From Flavobacterium sp. NKUCC04_CG (GTDB lineage Bacteria > Bacteroidota > Bacteroidia > Flavobacteriales > Flavobacteriaceae), in NCBI RefSeq assembly GCF_019345525.1, contig NZ_JAHKRA010000001.1, positions 339,257 through 403,256 on the forward strand: a stretch of DNA of 64,000 nt. The letters run 5' to 3'. Below, one piece after another: positions 34,894 through 45,065 of the stretch. Both the position numbers and the translations under genes were made by a program. Every line of letters starts with the position of its first letter. Position 1 is the first letter of the stretch. Under the pieces are notes generated by a model. That model made no database searches. It was not told the origin of the DNA and saw only the letters and a list, made by a program, of their open reading frames with translations.

Positions 34894-36381
34894 TTATCTT
34901 GGATTTGGTACTACACCGTATTGCGCTACTTGAGCCGGCACTTGAATTGCCTTTCTATTGTCTTTTTTGCCTAAAACAATTTCTTCATTCTCAATTAACA
35001 ATCTATGTCTTACTTCTAAATTAAAACGTTTAATATCGAACCAACGAGCACCTTCACCAACAAATGCAGCTCTTCTAACCTCTGCAACGTATTTAAAGAA
35101 TTTTCGTTGATCTGTATCCAATGCAAAAAACGGTTCATACTCATCGGCATTAGGAACCAAACTTAAAATTTTAGCTTTAGTTACTCTATTAAGATCCGAA
35201 GGTACAAAACCAGCAGTTTTATCTTTAGAAAAATGAGCAATCATTTTTGCCGCTTTATCTAAATCTCCCTTCATAATCGTTGCCTCGATACGCGATAAAT
35301 ACATTTCATCATTACTCAATGCCACCGTAGCAACATAAGGTGTACCTGATGTAGTATTACTACCTTCAAACACGAAGTAAGCATAAAACTTATTCGGCAC
35401 ATAAGTTCCTGATCTAGTAAACTGTACAAACCTCTCTGCCCAGGCTTTTCCGAAAGGATTTCCTTTTTTATCCACAAGTAAATCTTTAACTTGATCCGTA
35501 ATACCAAATCTACCGATACCAATAGTCTGGTCTACAACAGAATTTCCTGCCACAATTAAAAGATTATTATCCTCATTTGCTGCTGCCCATCTTTGAGCAA
35601 ATTCAGGAATACCTAATCCTGCAGCGATTAATGCATTAACATCTCTCAACTTACCTGGAGCATCTCCTAAATCAGTAGAATATTCCAATACTTTATCCCA
35701 ATCCGCTTTAGCTGAATAGAATCGAACTGCCATTGCTTTAGCTGCTGCACGAGTAAAATGGAACCCTTTCTTCTTGTATTTTTTGTCATCTACTAAATTC
35801 ACTCCTTCTAAGATATCTGCTTCAATAAGGTCATATACTTCTTGAATAGTCTTTCTCTTATAGTTAACGATTAAGTTAGTTTCTACTTCTTTTACATAAG
35901 GAACACCCAATTCGAACTCTGCCGTATTTGGATCGTAAGCTTGTGAAAAGATATTAACCAACATAAAATGCGAATAAGCACGTGTCATTAAAGCCTCTCC
36001 TCTTTGTGCAGACAACGATGCTGGATTACCCAACTTATCGATTGCCTCTAAAGCCTGATTTGAATGCGCAATAGCAGAATAACAAGTCTCCCAATACCAA
36101 GCTGGTGAATCGAATTCTATAAGTTCATTATCCTCAAATCTAAAATACTTAGAATTACCAAGTTCTGTTACATCTAATCGTCTTGAATCGGCGAAGTTAT
36201 CCGTCATAGACTCCGTAAATCCCATATAAGTTCTACCTACATACGCATTTACTAAAAGTTCTGATATTTTTTCTGGCGAATCTAATTGTGTTCTATTATC
36301 AGGCGTTTCAGAAAGAAATTCTGAACAGCTATTCAAACTAAGTACAACTAGAGCCGCTACTAAAATTTTTACTTTTTTCAT
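34894..36381 (-). CDS. SusD/RagB-family nutrient-binding lipoprotein
   Basis: A 495-residue surface lipoprotein (signal VLSLNSCSEF, Cys19). SusD features include early TRAYSHFMLVNIF (a TPR-like helix), the repeat-rich helical core, EVRRAAFVGEGARWFDIKRF and a C-terminus near VVPNPR. SusD proteins cap the SusC channel and bind the substrate. The gene is 12 bp downstream of susC and two bases before the metallohydrolase gene. The protease neighbour favours a peptide or protein substrate over a glycan, but this is inference. Confidence 0.93.
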   Translation of the reverse strand: MKKVKILVAALVVLSLNSCSEFLSETPDNRTQLDSPEKISELLVNAYVGRTYMGFTESMTDNFADSRRLDVTELGNSKYFRFEDNELIEFDSPAWYWETCYSAIAHSNQALEAIDKLGNPASLSAQRGEALMTRAYSHFMLVNIFSQAYDPNTAEFELGVPYVKEVETNLIVNYKRKTIQEVYDLIEADILEGVNLVDDKKYKKKGFHFTRAAAKAMAVRFYSAKADWDKVLEYSTDLGDAPGKLRDVNALIAAGLGIPEFAQRWAAANEDNNLLIVAGNSVVDQTIGIGRFGITDQVKDLLVDKKGNPFGKAWAERFVQFTRSGTYVPNKFYAYFVFEGSNTTSGTPYVATVALSNDEMYLSRIEATIMKGDLDKAAKMIAHFSKDKTAGFVPSDLNRVTKAKILSLVPNADEYEPFFALDTDQRKFFKYVAEVRRAAFVGEGARWFDIKRFNLEVRHRLLIENEEIVLGKKDNRKAIQVPAQVAQYGVVPNPR

Positions 36382-36393
36382 TTTAATTAACTT

Positions 36394-39300
36394 TTATATT
36401 GATAAGTTCAACGTTAGAGTATACTGTCTTGTAACAGGCATAGCAACCCCACCAGATCTATAAAATTCTGGATCTTGTCCATTTAACTTTTTATCAGAAT
36501 ACAACAAAAATGGATTCACAACTGAAGCTTTCATAGAAAATGCAGAAACACCTATTGTTTTCTTGAAAAGTTCCGGGAATTCATACGTCAAAGTAATGTT
36601 TTTAACACGAACAAAACTACCATCTGCAACACGTACATCAGAGAAATTATAAGTATTATAAGCTCTATCCATACGACCTGAATCTTCCATTAACTTAGAA
36701 GCATCAAGGATAGTAGGAATATTCGTTTTAAACTCATCTCCTGGAATCAACCAACGGTCGTTCATGTCTTTAGTAAACACCTGTGTATCATTATATTGAG
36801 AAGAAAATGAAGGATTCAAACGAACCACATTTCCACCCGAAGCCATAATCATAAAGTCTAACGTCCAGTTTTGAACCGTAAAGGTATTTGTAAAACCAAG
36901 AGATTTATTTGGCTCTAATGCTCCACTGTATTTTAAATAACCCGTTACATTCGTTCTGTCTTGGAAGTTTGCACCACCTATTTCATCCGTAATTCCAGGG
37001 GCTTGATTAAAATGAGGTAAACCATCATTATCTAAACCTAAGAATTCATAAGAGAATAATCCATTTCTCGGATATCCAACAACATTTCCACCAACACCTG
37101 AAATTAACTGGTGTGCTTGAGCATCATAAGCCAATTTCTTGATTTTTTGATCGTAGTAAGAAAGGTTAATACTAGAAGTCCATTTAAAACCTGGAGCAAC
37201 AATATTTCTTGTTGTAATACTCGCTTCAAAACCTTTAGTAGTCATATCTGCATTATTACCCCATTTGTTTTCTTGTCCACCAATTCCTGATGTTTTTACT
37301 AAATCAACTAAATCAAATGCATCTCTTTTATAAACATCAGCAGATATATACAATCTGTTATTGAACATACCGAAGTCAATTCCAATATTTGTTTCAAATT
37401 GTTTTTCCCAAGTTAAATCACTGTTTTTTAATTCAGAAATAGATAAACCAGACTCTCTATCACTTGGATTGTAACGCTCTCCAGTAATAGAGTTCAAGAA
37501 TACCGCACTTGAATTCGATGCAGGACCAGCTGTAGCTGTTAATCCATAAGCTCCACGAATACTCAAATCAGAGAAAGTAGTTTGCTCTTGCATAAATTTC
37601 TCTTGCATGATATTCCATTTAGCACTTACCGTATAAGTTGGCAACCAAGATGTACCTCCTTGACCTTGTTGGTTTGAAGCATCATAACGACCAGTAGCAG
37701 ATACAGTATATCTTCCATCATAGGTATAAGTTCCTTTAGCAAAGAAACCCATTGTTCTTTCTTTCTCAAGTCCCTTACCGTAGTAATACTGACCTTGAGT
37801 AATCAATTTTTCAATTAATCTAGCATCTGTAAAAGCTACAAATCCTTTATCATATTGTAAACCATATCCAGAAAAGTTATCGTTATTACGATCAACATGA
37901 CGTAACTCTTGACCTGCAAAAGCCTCTACTTCATGAATTCCCGTAGCTCCAAATCGCTCTTTATAACTAAAACTGTTTCTAAAGTTATAAGATAACAACG
38001 TATTGGAATACTTAGAAAGAATACCTCCATTTTCCAAAACCACTTCTTTTTTCGCTCCAGGATTATCCGGATCTACATAAAGATAAGGGTTTTGATCTTT
38101 TGTGATTTTTGAACCGTCTGCTCTATATGCCCCAACAACGTTAGACCCTTCTAAAACATTGTGATTTCTATTTGAATCTACATAACGAACTGATCCAGAA
38201 GAATTAAAAGTTAAATTTTTAAGTATTTTATACTCTAAATCCACTTGAAATTTAATATCTTTTACATCATAGTCCATATAGTTGTTTTCCAACTCATTAA
38301 CAACGTTAAAAGGAGCCCAGTTTTGTCTGTAATACTCTAAATTTCCATCATTATCATAAGCTCTTAATGCTCTTGAAGTATTCAAAGCATAGCTAAATGG
38401 ATTGATATCAAAATCCCTAGTTACTTGACCACCAACAACATCACTTTTACTATTATAACTTCCTGGCGCTCTTTGATCACGTACCGAAGCCATAGAAGAC
38501 AAAGCAACTGTTACTTTATCATTTACAAAGAAAGTAGATTTTAAATTCATTGTAATCCTTTTCACGTTATCCGCAACACTCCATCCTGGATCATTTAAAT
38601 ATCCAATAGATGCGAAGTAACTAGAATTTTTTCCTCCTCCAGAAAAACTCAAAGAGTGATTTTGCATAACAGCAGGTCTGAATAATACCTTGAACCAATC
38701 TGTGTTTGCCATTTCATATTGTTGTAAAAAGGCGTTTTTATCATCTTCATACCCAGTTCCATTACCTTGTCTAACATGTTGTGTATATAAATTATAAACA
38801 CCTCCATATCTTCCTTCTGCAACATCCGGAAACGTAAGACGACCTTTTCTTTCCAATTCAGTAAGAACACCCATAGTTTGCTGAGAGTTCATAATATCAT
38901 ACTGACCGTAATTTGGCACTTCTCTAATTGTATTTTCCAAATTGTATGAAACCGTTAGTGGACTTTCTCTTTTTCCACTTTTTGTAGTAATAACCACAAC
39001 ACCGTTCATCGCTCTAGCACCATAAATAGAAGTAGCCGATGCATCTTTTAAAATCTCAATGCTCAAAACATCACTTCCGTTTAAACCAGCAACTGCAGAA
39101 CTCAATAAGGTTTCCGCATTACCCGATGCTAAATCAGCAAAACTTACGTTAACAATATCCTCTTGAACCACTCCATCAATAACCCATAACGGTTTAGTAT
39201 CTCCAAAAATAGAAGAAGACCCACGTACCGTGATTTTAGGTGCCGCTCCAAATGAACCTGTAACGTTTTGTACAGTTACACCTGCTGCTTTACCCTCAAT

Positions 39301-39735
39301 TCCACGACTCACATCAGGAACCCCTTCTAATCTTAAATCTTTTGCTTCAATTCTACTTACAGCTCCTGTAAAAGTTCTTTTATTTACTTTTTCATAACCT
39401 GTTGTAATTTGAATCTCAGCCATAGTTGAAGACTCTTCTGCCAAAGAAACATCTACCTTAGCTCTTCCTTGCAATTTCACTTCTGAGTCTTTATACCCAA
39501 TGAATGCAAATACTAAAGTAGCATTACCATCTTTGACTGTAATCGAATAATTACCGTCCAAATCAGTACTAACACCATCAGTGGTACCTTTAATTAGAAC
39601 ACTTGCTCCTGGAAGAGAGAAACCATCTCCAGCCGAAACAACCTTACCTGTAACCTTTCTTGCCTGTGAATACGCCTCTTGAACACTCAAGAGAGTCAGT
39701 AACACTAGAAAGAAATTGAGTACAATTTTCCTCAT
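36394..39735 (-). CDS. SusC/RagA-family TonB-linked outer-membrane transporter
   Basis: An 1113-residue outer-membrane importer with signal peptide (LLTLLSVQEAYSQ), an N-terminal carboxypeptidase-regulatory-like domain (KVVSAGDGFSLPGASVLIKGTTDGVSTDLDG region, about 27-105), the SusC plug (DVLSIEILKDASATSIYGARAMNGVVVITTKSGK region) and the long barrel ending RQYTLTLNLSI. It heads the operon SusC-SusD-metallohydrolase-DUF4302. No glycoside hydrolase, ECF sigma factor or anti-sigma factor is adjacent, so this does not look like a classical polysaccharide locus. Confidence 0.95.
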   Translation of the reverse strand: MRKIVLNFFLVLLTLLSVQEAYSQARKVTGKVVSAGDGFSLPGASVLIKGTTDGVSTDLDGNYSITVKDGNATLVFAFIGYKDSEVKLQGRAKVDVSLAEESSTMAEIQITTGYEKVNKRTFTGAVSRIEAKDLRLEGVPDVSRGIEGKAAGVTVQNVTGSFGAAPKITVRGSSSIFGDTKPLWVIDGVVQEDIVNVSFADLASGNAETLLSSAVAGLNGSDVLSIEILKDASATSIYGARAMNGVVVITTKSGKRESPLTVSYNLENTIREVPNYGQYDIMNSQQTMGVLTELERKGRLTFPDVAEGRYGGVYNLYTQHVRQGNGTGYEDDKNAFLQQYEMANTDWFKVLFRPAVMQNHSLSFSGGGKNSSYFASIGYLNDPGWSVADNVKRITMNLKSTFFVNDKVTVALSSMASVRDQRAPGSYNSKSDVVGGQVTRDFDINPFSYALNTSRALRAYDNDGNLEYYRQNWAPFNVVNELENNYMDYDVKDIKFQVDLEYKILKNLTFNSSGSVRYVDSNRNHNVLEGSNVVGAYRADGSKITKDQNPYLYVDPDNPGAKKEVVLENGGILSKYSNTLLSYNFRNSFSYKERFGATGIHEVEAFAGQELRHVDRNNDNFSGYGLQYDKGFVAFTDARLIEKLITQGQYYYGKGLEKERTMGFFAKGTYTYDGRYTVSATGRYDASNQQGQGGTSWLPTYTVSAKWNIMQEKFMQEQTTFSDLSIRGAYGLTATAGPASNSSAVFLNSITGERYNPSDRESGLSISELKNSDLTWEKQFETNIGIDFGMFNNRLYISADVYKRDAFDLVDLVKTSGIGGQENKWGNNADMTTKGFEASITTRNIVAPGFKWTSSINLSYYDQKIKKLAYDAQAHQLISGVGGNVVGYPRNGLFSYEFLGLDNDGLPHFNQAPGITDEIGGANFQDRTNVTGYLKYSGALEPNKSLGFTNTFTVQNWTLDFMIMASGGNVVRLNPSFSSQYNDTQVFTKDMNDRWLIPGDEFKTNIPTILDASKLMEDSGRMDRAYNTYNFSDVRVADGSFVRVKNITLTYEFPELFKKTIGVSAFSMKASVVNPFLLYSDKKLNGQDPEFYRSGGVAMPVTRQYTLTLNLSI

Positions 39736-39975
39736 GTTTTATTATTTTTAAATTGTTTAACAAACAAATAACAAAAAATCCATATATGCTAATTTTGTGT
39801 TATTTTTTTTTATAGTTTTTTTCTATTATAGAAAACTTAAAACTTAACATTTAAAAGCACTCACAGACTTTTTTACTCCCATTGCATAACCGTTTACTTT
39901 CATCATAAAACACCGTTAAAAGTTATATGTCTTACTGAATTTTCTTGTAAATAGCTTCATATACAAAGAATAAAA

Positions 39976-40003
39976 AACCCCGTCCAATGGACAGGGTTTA
40001 AAA
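39976..40003 (-). terminator. Terminator of mscL
   Basis: On the minus strand AAACCCTGTCCA pairs with TGGACGGGGTTT with one mismatch and then runs into T. It lies 20 bp past the mscL stop. Confidence 0.72.
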
Positions 40004-40022
40004 TGCTGTTGTAATTTTATTC

Positions 40023-40457
40023 TTATTTCTGCTGTTTCAATAAATCTCTAATTTCAGCAAGCAATTGCTCTTGAGAAGGCCCAGCTGGCGCCGCTGGCGC
40101 AGCAACTTCGTCTTTTTTCTTTAATTGATTGATGCCTTTAACCAAAAGAAAAACAACCAATGCCAACAATAAAAAACTGATCATCACTGTAATAAAATTA
40201 CCGTAAGCAAAAATCACAGCTCCCTCTACCCCTCTTGCATCTTTTAAAGCAGCTCCTGCAGGAACGGTTCCTTTTAATACATAATAAATATTGCTGAAAT
40301 CCGGAGTACCGATAATTCCTGATACTAAAGGCATTATCAAATCATTAACAACACTGTCTATAATTTTTCCAAATGCCCCTCCAATAATCACCCCTACTGC
40401 CAAGTCCATTACATTTCCTTTAACAGCAAACTCTTTAAACTCTTTTATGAATCCCAT
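40023..40457 (-). CDS. mscL: Large-conductance mechanosensitive channel
   Basis: A 144-residue pentameric inner-membrane channel that opens under osmotic downshock. The N-terminal helix and TM1 read [26 protein letters not shown] with the narrow Gly-rich gate, a periplasmic loop follows (about 45-85), then TM2 ([21 protein letters not shown]) and a C-terminal helix bundle ([17 protein letters not shown]). Its length fits the family. It is transcribed away from susC and has its own terminator. Confidence 0.96.
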   Translation of the reverse strand: MGFIKEFKEFAVKGNVMDLAVGVIIGGAFGKIIDSVVNDLIMPLVSGIIGTPDFSNIYYVLKGTVPAGAALKDARGVEGAVIFAYGNFITVMISFLLLALVVFLLVKGINQLKKKDEVAAPAAPAGPSQEQLLAEIRDLLKQQK

Positions 40458-40529
40458 AGCTTTTTGTATTTAAATTTACGCTAAAGTAATAAATTTCCAC
40501 TTCAACACTAAATGAATTCTTAAAAATAT

Positions 40530-42965
40530 TTATTCTTGATAGAAAATTCGCTTAACTCTTTGAGAAACACCAGTCATAATTTCGTAAGGAATGGTTCCCA
40601 ATTGAGCTGCCAAAACCGTCACGGGAATCTCCTTTCCAAAAATAATGACTTCATCTCCTTCATAACAGTCAATTTCAGTCACGTCGACCATCATCATATC
40701 CATGCAGATAGAACCGATAATTGTAGCTTTACACTCCTTAATATATACATATCCTTTTTCATTACCCCAAGCTCTGGGAATACCGTCGGCATAACCGATT
40801 GGAATCACTGCTATTTTAGTGACTCCACTAGATCTAAATTTACGCGCATAACCCACGCTCTCCCCAGCACTTATCGTTTTAATTTGCAGAATAATCGTTT
40901 TTAAAGTACTTACGTTTTCCAATTGAGCGGTTTCTACAACATCATTACCCACGCCATACAAACCTATACCCAAACGCACCATGTCCATTTGATGCTCAGG
41001 AAAATTATAGATTCCCGACGTATTGAGTATGTGCCGGATGGGATTGATCTCCAAAGCTTCTAGAAGCAAGTTGCTCTGACTTACGAAATCACCGATTTGT
41101 TTTAAAGTAAAATCACGGTATTCTGCCATATCACTAGAGGACAAGTGTGAAAATATAGTTTTCACCTCAACGATATTAGTCGGCTGTAAAATACCTATCA
41201 ATTCTGGTAGGTCCTTTGCATCAAAACCCAGACGGCGCATCCCCGTGTCTAATTTTATATGTATAGGGTATTGGTAAGCGTTTTTCTCTTGCGCCAAATT
41301 TAAGAAAGTCTTTAATTCCTTAATAGAATATATCTCCGGCTCCAATTCATAGGCTATCATAGCAGAAAACGCACTTGCTTCCGGATTCATTACTATAATG
41401 GGCAATTGAATTCCCGCCTTACGCAGAGCAATTCCCTCATCGGCAAAAGCAACGCCCAAATAATCGATTTTATCGTGCGCCAATAACTTGGCGATTTCCA
41501 AACTACCGTTACCGTAACCAAATGCTTTTACCATGACCATAATCTTGGTTGTCGATTTTAGTTTGGAACGATAGAAATTCAAGTTGTGACGAATTGCATT
41601 TAAATCAATCTCCAAAACGGTTTCATGGGTTTTCTCTTCTAAGAGGCTGCAAATTTTCTGAAACTGAAATCCACGAGCTCCTTTGACTAATATGGTCTCA
41701 TTCTGAAAATCTTCGGCAGAAAATTTTCTCAAAAAAGCATCGGTACTCCAAAAACCATAAAAATTCTTTAGTCCTTTTAAGTGTTTTGAAATCGATGCGC
41801 CTATTCCAATAATGCGATTCACTTTATTAGCCTCTAATAAAGTACTCACTTGTCGATACAATTCTACTTCGGGCAAGCCGCTTTGAAAAATATCGGATAG
41901 TATAATCGTTTTGACGGAATGCGTTTTGTGTTTCTCCAAAAAGTCTAAAGCGATTTTTAAAGATTGGAAATCGGAACTATAACTATCGTCTATCAAAGTA
42001 CAATGATGAATTCCATTTTTGACTTGTAATCGCATTTCTACGCGATACAGTTTCGAAATACGCGCTGCAATTATTTCGCTACTGTATTTTAAACAAAGTA
42101 AGGTCGTGATACAAGTAGCTATATTGGACAAGGCAATACTGTCTTCAAAAGGAATTTCCACTTCAAAACTGGCCTTTTTACCTATAATATGCAGTTTCCC
42201 CTTGGCCGTTTTACTAAAAAACACATCGGCATTGGGATTACTAAAACTCCAAGAAAAAACTTTGTTACGATCTTTTATATAACACAATACGGCGGGGTCT
42301 TCTTCCAAAATAATTTTACCCACATGATCAAACAATCTTACTTTTTCACTGATTTTTTCGGTGAGATTTAAAAAACCTTCATTGTGATCTGCTCCAATCG
42401 AAGTCAATATACCAATAGTAGGTTGAATGATTTTTTCCAAAATCTCCATCTCTTTTACCGTTGAGATACCCGCTTCAAAAATTCCGAAGTTGTGCTTGTG
42501 ATCCATACCCAATACCGACAAAGGCACACCGACTTGGGAGTTATAACTCTTTGGACTCTTAATAACATTATAATCGGGATTAATCAAAAAGTTCAACCAT
42601 TCTTTGACTACCGTTTTCCCTCTGCTACCCGTAATTCCAAGGACTGGAAAATCGAATTGAGCGCGGTAAAAAGCCGCGTATTTCTGAAAGGCTTCTAAGG
42701 CATTTGAAACTACAAAATAGGATATTCCATTTACATTTTCTGCCGGCTTTTGAGTTAATACGAAATTCCGAACACCTTTTTGAATCAAATCCGGGATAAA
42801 ATGATGGGCATCGTGATTTGCGCCGCTTAAGGCGAAAAATAAGGTTTGGTCGTTATTTTGCAAAGACCTACTATCTATGGATACGTGACTAAATAACAAT
42901 TCGGTCTCCCCTCCTAAATAATTAGCAGACACTATTTTACAAAAATCCGATACTTTTATTCTCAT
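40530..42965 (-). CDS. Bifunctional MurF ligase / alanine racemase
   Basis: An 811-residue fusion of two successive steps in D-Ala supply and peptidoglycan precursor assembly. Residues 1 to about 440 are UDP-MurNAc-tripeptide:D-Ala-D-Ala ligase, with the ATP loop GITGSRGKTVVKEW near 107 and SPKSYNSQVGVPLSVLG. Residues about 455-811 are a PLP-dependent alanine racemase, with VMVKAFGYGNGS (Lys for PLP near 480), the SVGYARKF tyrosine and ICMDMMMVDVT. This fusion is characteristic of Bacteroidota. It reads in the same direction as mscL. Confidence 0.96.
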   Translation of the reverse strand: MRIKVSDFCKIVSANYLGGETELLFSHVSIDSRSLQNNDQTLFFALSGANHDAHHFIPDLIQKGVRNFVLTQKPAENVNGISYFVVSNALEAFQKYAAFYRAQFDFPVLGITGSRGKTVVKEWLNFLINPDYNVIKSPKSYNSQVGVPLSVLGMDHKHNFGIFEAGISTVKEMEILEKIIQPTIGILTSIGADHNEGFLNLTEKISEKVRLFDHVGKIILEEDPAVLCYIKDRNKVFSWSFSNPNADVFFSKTAKGKLHIIGKKASFEVEIPFEDSIALSNIATCITTLLCLKYSSEIIAARISKLYRVEMRLQVKNGIHHCTLIDDSYSSDFQSLKIALDFLEKHKTHSVKTIILSDIFQSGLPEVELYRQVSTLLEANKVNRIIGIGASISKHLKGLKNFYGFWSTDAFLRKFSAEDFQNETILVKGARGFQFQKICSLLEEKTHETVLEIDLNAIRHNLNFYRSKLKSTTKIMVMVKAFGYGNGSLEIAKLLAHDKIDYLGVAFADEGIALRKAGIQLPIIVMNPEASAFSAMIAYELEPEIYSIKELKTFLNLAQEKNAYQYPIHIKLDTGMRRLGFDAKDLPELIGILQPTNIVEVKTIFSHLSSSDMAEYRDFTLKQIGDFVSQSNLLLEALEINPIRHILNTSGIYNFPEHQMDMVRLGIGLYGVGNDVVETAQLENVSTLKTIILQIKTISAGESVGYARKFRSSGVTKIAVIPIGYADGIPRAWGNEKGYVYIKECKATIIGSICMDMMMVDVTEIDCYEGDEVIIFGKEIPVTVLAAQLGTIPYEIMTGVSQRVKRIFYQE

Positions 42966-43338
42966 TGCTTATTGTTGCTTATAAATTGCTTATCAAAGTT
43001 AAGGGAAATCGAATAAGAAACTATAAAAAAGCGATCGTTTTTAACTGCAAATCAATTGACACTAATCAAGGTCTCCAACTTTATTAAAACCTGTATTTGA
43101 AATGGAATTACCGTAAGCAAACTGCTAAATTCTCGCCTCCAAATCAGTTAAACCACTTTCTTTTTATTACTCCAAGATACCGGACAGCAACTGGTAAAAA
43201 ACGCTCATCCCCTTGTGTTGTTTTAATTCATAGTCAACTAGACCTATACTCCCTTATACACCAAAACAGCTTGAGAATAAAACAACAATATCCCGAAATA
43301 ATTTTCTACGTCTATATTGCTAACATCTGATTTCTACT
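42966..43338. other. Intergenic region, no gene seen
   Basis: A 373-bp stretch between the murF-alr start and the end of the DsrE-like gene. A 77-codon open frame at 43097-43330 (plus strand) has no signal, motif or plausible composition and is not taken as a gene. The murF-alr promoter should lie at its left end, but no clear box was found. Confidence 0.5.
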
Positions 43339-43758
43339 TCAAAAATTACTCTTAATATAACTCCATCCCTGCTCTTGTTTTAGTATAATTTCCGCTATAC
43401 CTGAGGGCACGAATTGCATATTATTGCGTATTGCTTTTTTGTCAATTCCCTTTTGTTTCAAGGTGTTTTCACAAACTTTAAAAACAACTCCGCTATCGAT
43501 TAACCGAGTCAGATCTGCTTTAAAAGTGGTCTTTTCCGCCAAAACTAAGGCAATACCCGGACCGTGAATCACGACGTGAATCGTTACATCGTCTTTCCAC
43601 AGCTTAATCAAATTATCGATATTATTAAGCAGTCCCTTTTGTTCTGCTATTTCTGCGCTGGTCATCTGAAAAACCACTCGATGAGCGGTTTCTTTCTCTT
43701 GCGCTTTTACCGGATTTACAAGCATCAAGAAAACACTTAATAAGAGTATGTTTTTCAT
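43339..43758 (-). CDS. DsrE/DsrF-like family protein with signal peptide
   Basis: A 139-residue exported protein (LMLVNPVKAQEK signal). The DsrE-like fold is visible: VVFQMTSAEIAEQKGLLNNI, DDVTIHVVIHGPGIALVLAE, and the conserved cysteine in VFKVCENTLKQKGI near residue 98. DsrE-family proteins handle sulfane sulfur or bind thiols, and this cysteine would be the active residue. It is divergent from, and 180 bp away from, two sulfur-transporter genes, which supports a role in sulfur metabolism. Its export signal suggests the periplasm. Confidence 0.85.
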   Translation of the reverse strand: MKNILLLSVFLMLVNPVKAQEKETAHRVVFQMTSAEIAEQKGLLNNIDNLIKLWKDDVTIHVVIHGPGIALVLAEKTTFKADLTRLIDSGVVFKVCENTLKQKGIDKKAIRNNMQFVPSGIAEIILKQEQGWSYIKSNF

Positions 43759-43875
43759 TTTATTTTTTGTTCAATATCCGAAATAATTACGATTTAAATG
43801 GAAGTTTTACGCGACTTATTGCACACCCCCCTTTACGGTTGAAACAAGTTCGACAAGACTACTATTTAATCGCTT

Positions 43876-43891
43876 TGTAGCAATTGTTACT
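43876..43891. promoter_or_regulatory. Degenerate Crp/Fnr-like operator before the YeeE/YedE genes
   Basis: TGTAGCAATTGTTACT is an imperfect palindrome, six of eight positions symmetrical. It matches 11 of 16 positions of the perfect palindrome at 45724-45739, with identical half-site spacing. It is 48 bp upstream of the first transporter start. Binding by the Crp/Fnr protein at 45066-45710 is inferred. Confidence 0.5.
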
Positions 43892-43938
43892 GTACACATT
43901 TCATTTTATGCGTTACTTTGTCGAATAAATGTAAAACT

Positions 43939-44499
43939 ATGAGTATTATTTTAGAACCTTGGCCTTGGTATATAGGAGGTCCTCTAATTGCTATTACGAT
44001 GATAGCGTTATTGTATCTGGGAAAATCCTTTGGATTTTCGTCCAATCTACGTACACTCTGTGCTATGGGCGGCGCGGGAAAGCATTGCGATTTTTTCTGC
44101 TTTGATTGGAAACTCCAATCGTGGAATTTAATTTTTTTAGTCGGTAGCGTCTTAGGAGGTTTTATTGCAATTCACTTTTTAAGCACACCCGAAGTAGCGG
44201 CTCCACTAACCGAAGCAACCTTAGTTAAACTACACGCTTTAGGTTTTGAAAGTGCCGGAACGAGCTATATGCCAACCGAATTATTTGGACCAAAGGCATT
44301 CGATTCTCCCAAGCAACTTATTTTACTGTTGGTAGCAGGTTTACTCGTAGGCTTTGGCTCGCGATATGCTGGTGGTTGTACTTCCGGGCATGCGATATCG
44401 GGCTTGAGTAACTTCCAACTGCCGTCGCTATATGCTGTTATCGGTTTTTTTATAGGCGGTCTCCTTATGGTACACCTGCTTTTCCCCCTAATATTTTAA
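43939..44499 (+). CDS. YeeE/YedE family sulfur transporter, half 1
   Basis: A 186-residue inner-membrane protein with about four or five helices. It contains the PF04143-type motif RYAGGCTSGHAISGLSNFQLPS near residue 145, with a cysteine in a re-entrant loop, and an extra Cys-rich loop CAMGGAGKHCDFFCF near 47-62. Full-length relatives (YeeE/TsuA) import thiosulfate; here the protein is half size and pairs with the next gene. A TTG at 43918 is a less likely start. The stop is 10 bp before the second half. Confidence 0.88.
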   Translation: MSIILEPWPWYIGGPLIAITMIALLYLGKSFGFSSNLRTLCAMGGAGKHCDFFCFDWKLQSWNLIFLVGSVLGGFIAIHFLSTPEVAAPLTEATLVKLHALGFESAGTSYMPTELFGPKAFDSPKQLILLLVAGLLVGFGSRYAGGCTSGHAISGLSNFQLPSLYAVIGFFIGGLLMVHLLFPLIF

Positions 44500-44509
44500 T
44501 TGGCTTATT

Positions 44510-44923
44510 ATGAAAAAATTAGTTTACCTCTTTCTGGGGATGTTCTTTGGAATAGCCTTGTTTAAGTCCGGTGCGGCATCGTGGTTCCGCATTTACGAAA
44601 TGTTTCAATTCGACTCGTTTCACATGTATGGAATCATCGGATCGGCATTGGTGCTTGCGGTATTGGCGGTACAGCTGATCAAAAGAAAAAAAATCAAAGA
44701 TATTTCTGGAAACCCCATAGTATTCCAAGATAAAAAAAAGGGCCTTGTCCGTTATGTAGTAGGTGGTATTATCTTTGGATTAGGTTGGGCACTTGGCGGA
44801 GCTTGTCCAGGACCTATGTTTGTGCTGTTAGGCGCTGGTTTTTTTCCGATGGGCGTCGCCATAATCGGAGCCTTGCTAGGTACGTGGATTTACGGTTTAG
44901 TTCAAAACAAACTACCCCATTAA
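44510..44923 (+). CDS. YeeE/YedE family sulfur transporter, half 2 (DUF6691 type)
   Basis: A 137-residue inner-membrane protein with about four helices and the signature GLGWALGGACPGPMFVLLGAG near residue 95, the second Cys-containing loop of the family. Together with the upstream half it rebuilds the pseudo-symmetric transporter found as one chain in other bacteria. It probably moves thiosulfate or another sulfur species. A weak hairpin (AAGGA/TGTCCTT, 44955-44978) follows. Confidence 0.88.
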   Translation: MKKLVYLFLGMFFGIALFKSGAASWFRIYEMFQFDSFHMYGIIGSALVLAVLAVQLIKRKKIKDISGNPIVFQDKKKGLVRYVVGGIIFGLGWALGGACPGPMFVLLGAGFFPMGVAIIGALLGTWIYGLVQNKLPH

Positions 44924-45065
44924 TAGCATTTATTTTTTGAGCACACTTGGCAACAAGGATGACAGTATTGTCCTTTTTGATTTTGCTAATAATGTACAAC
45001 TGGGTTTGTGAGATGGGTAAAATAATCCTATTTTTAGCTTCTATTAAATCTTTTAAACCATTTTT

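Noticed and set aside
43097..43330. 77-codon open frame on the plus strand in the gap after murF-alr
   Set aside because: No signal, motif, ribosome-binding context or protein-like composition; best explained as a chance open frame.
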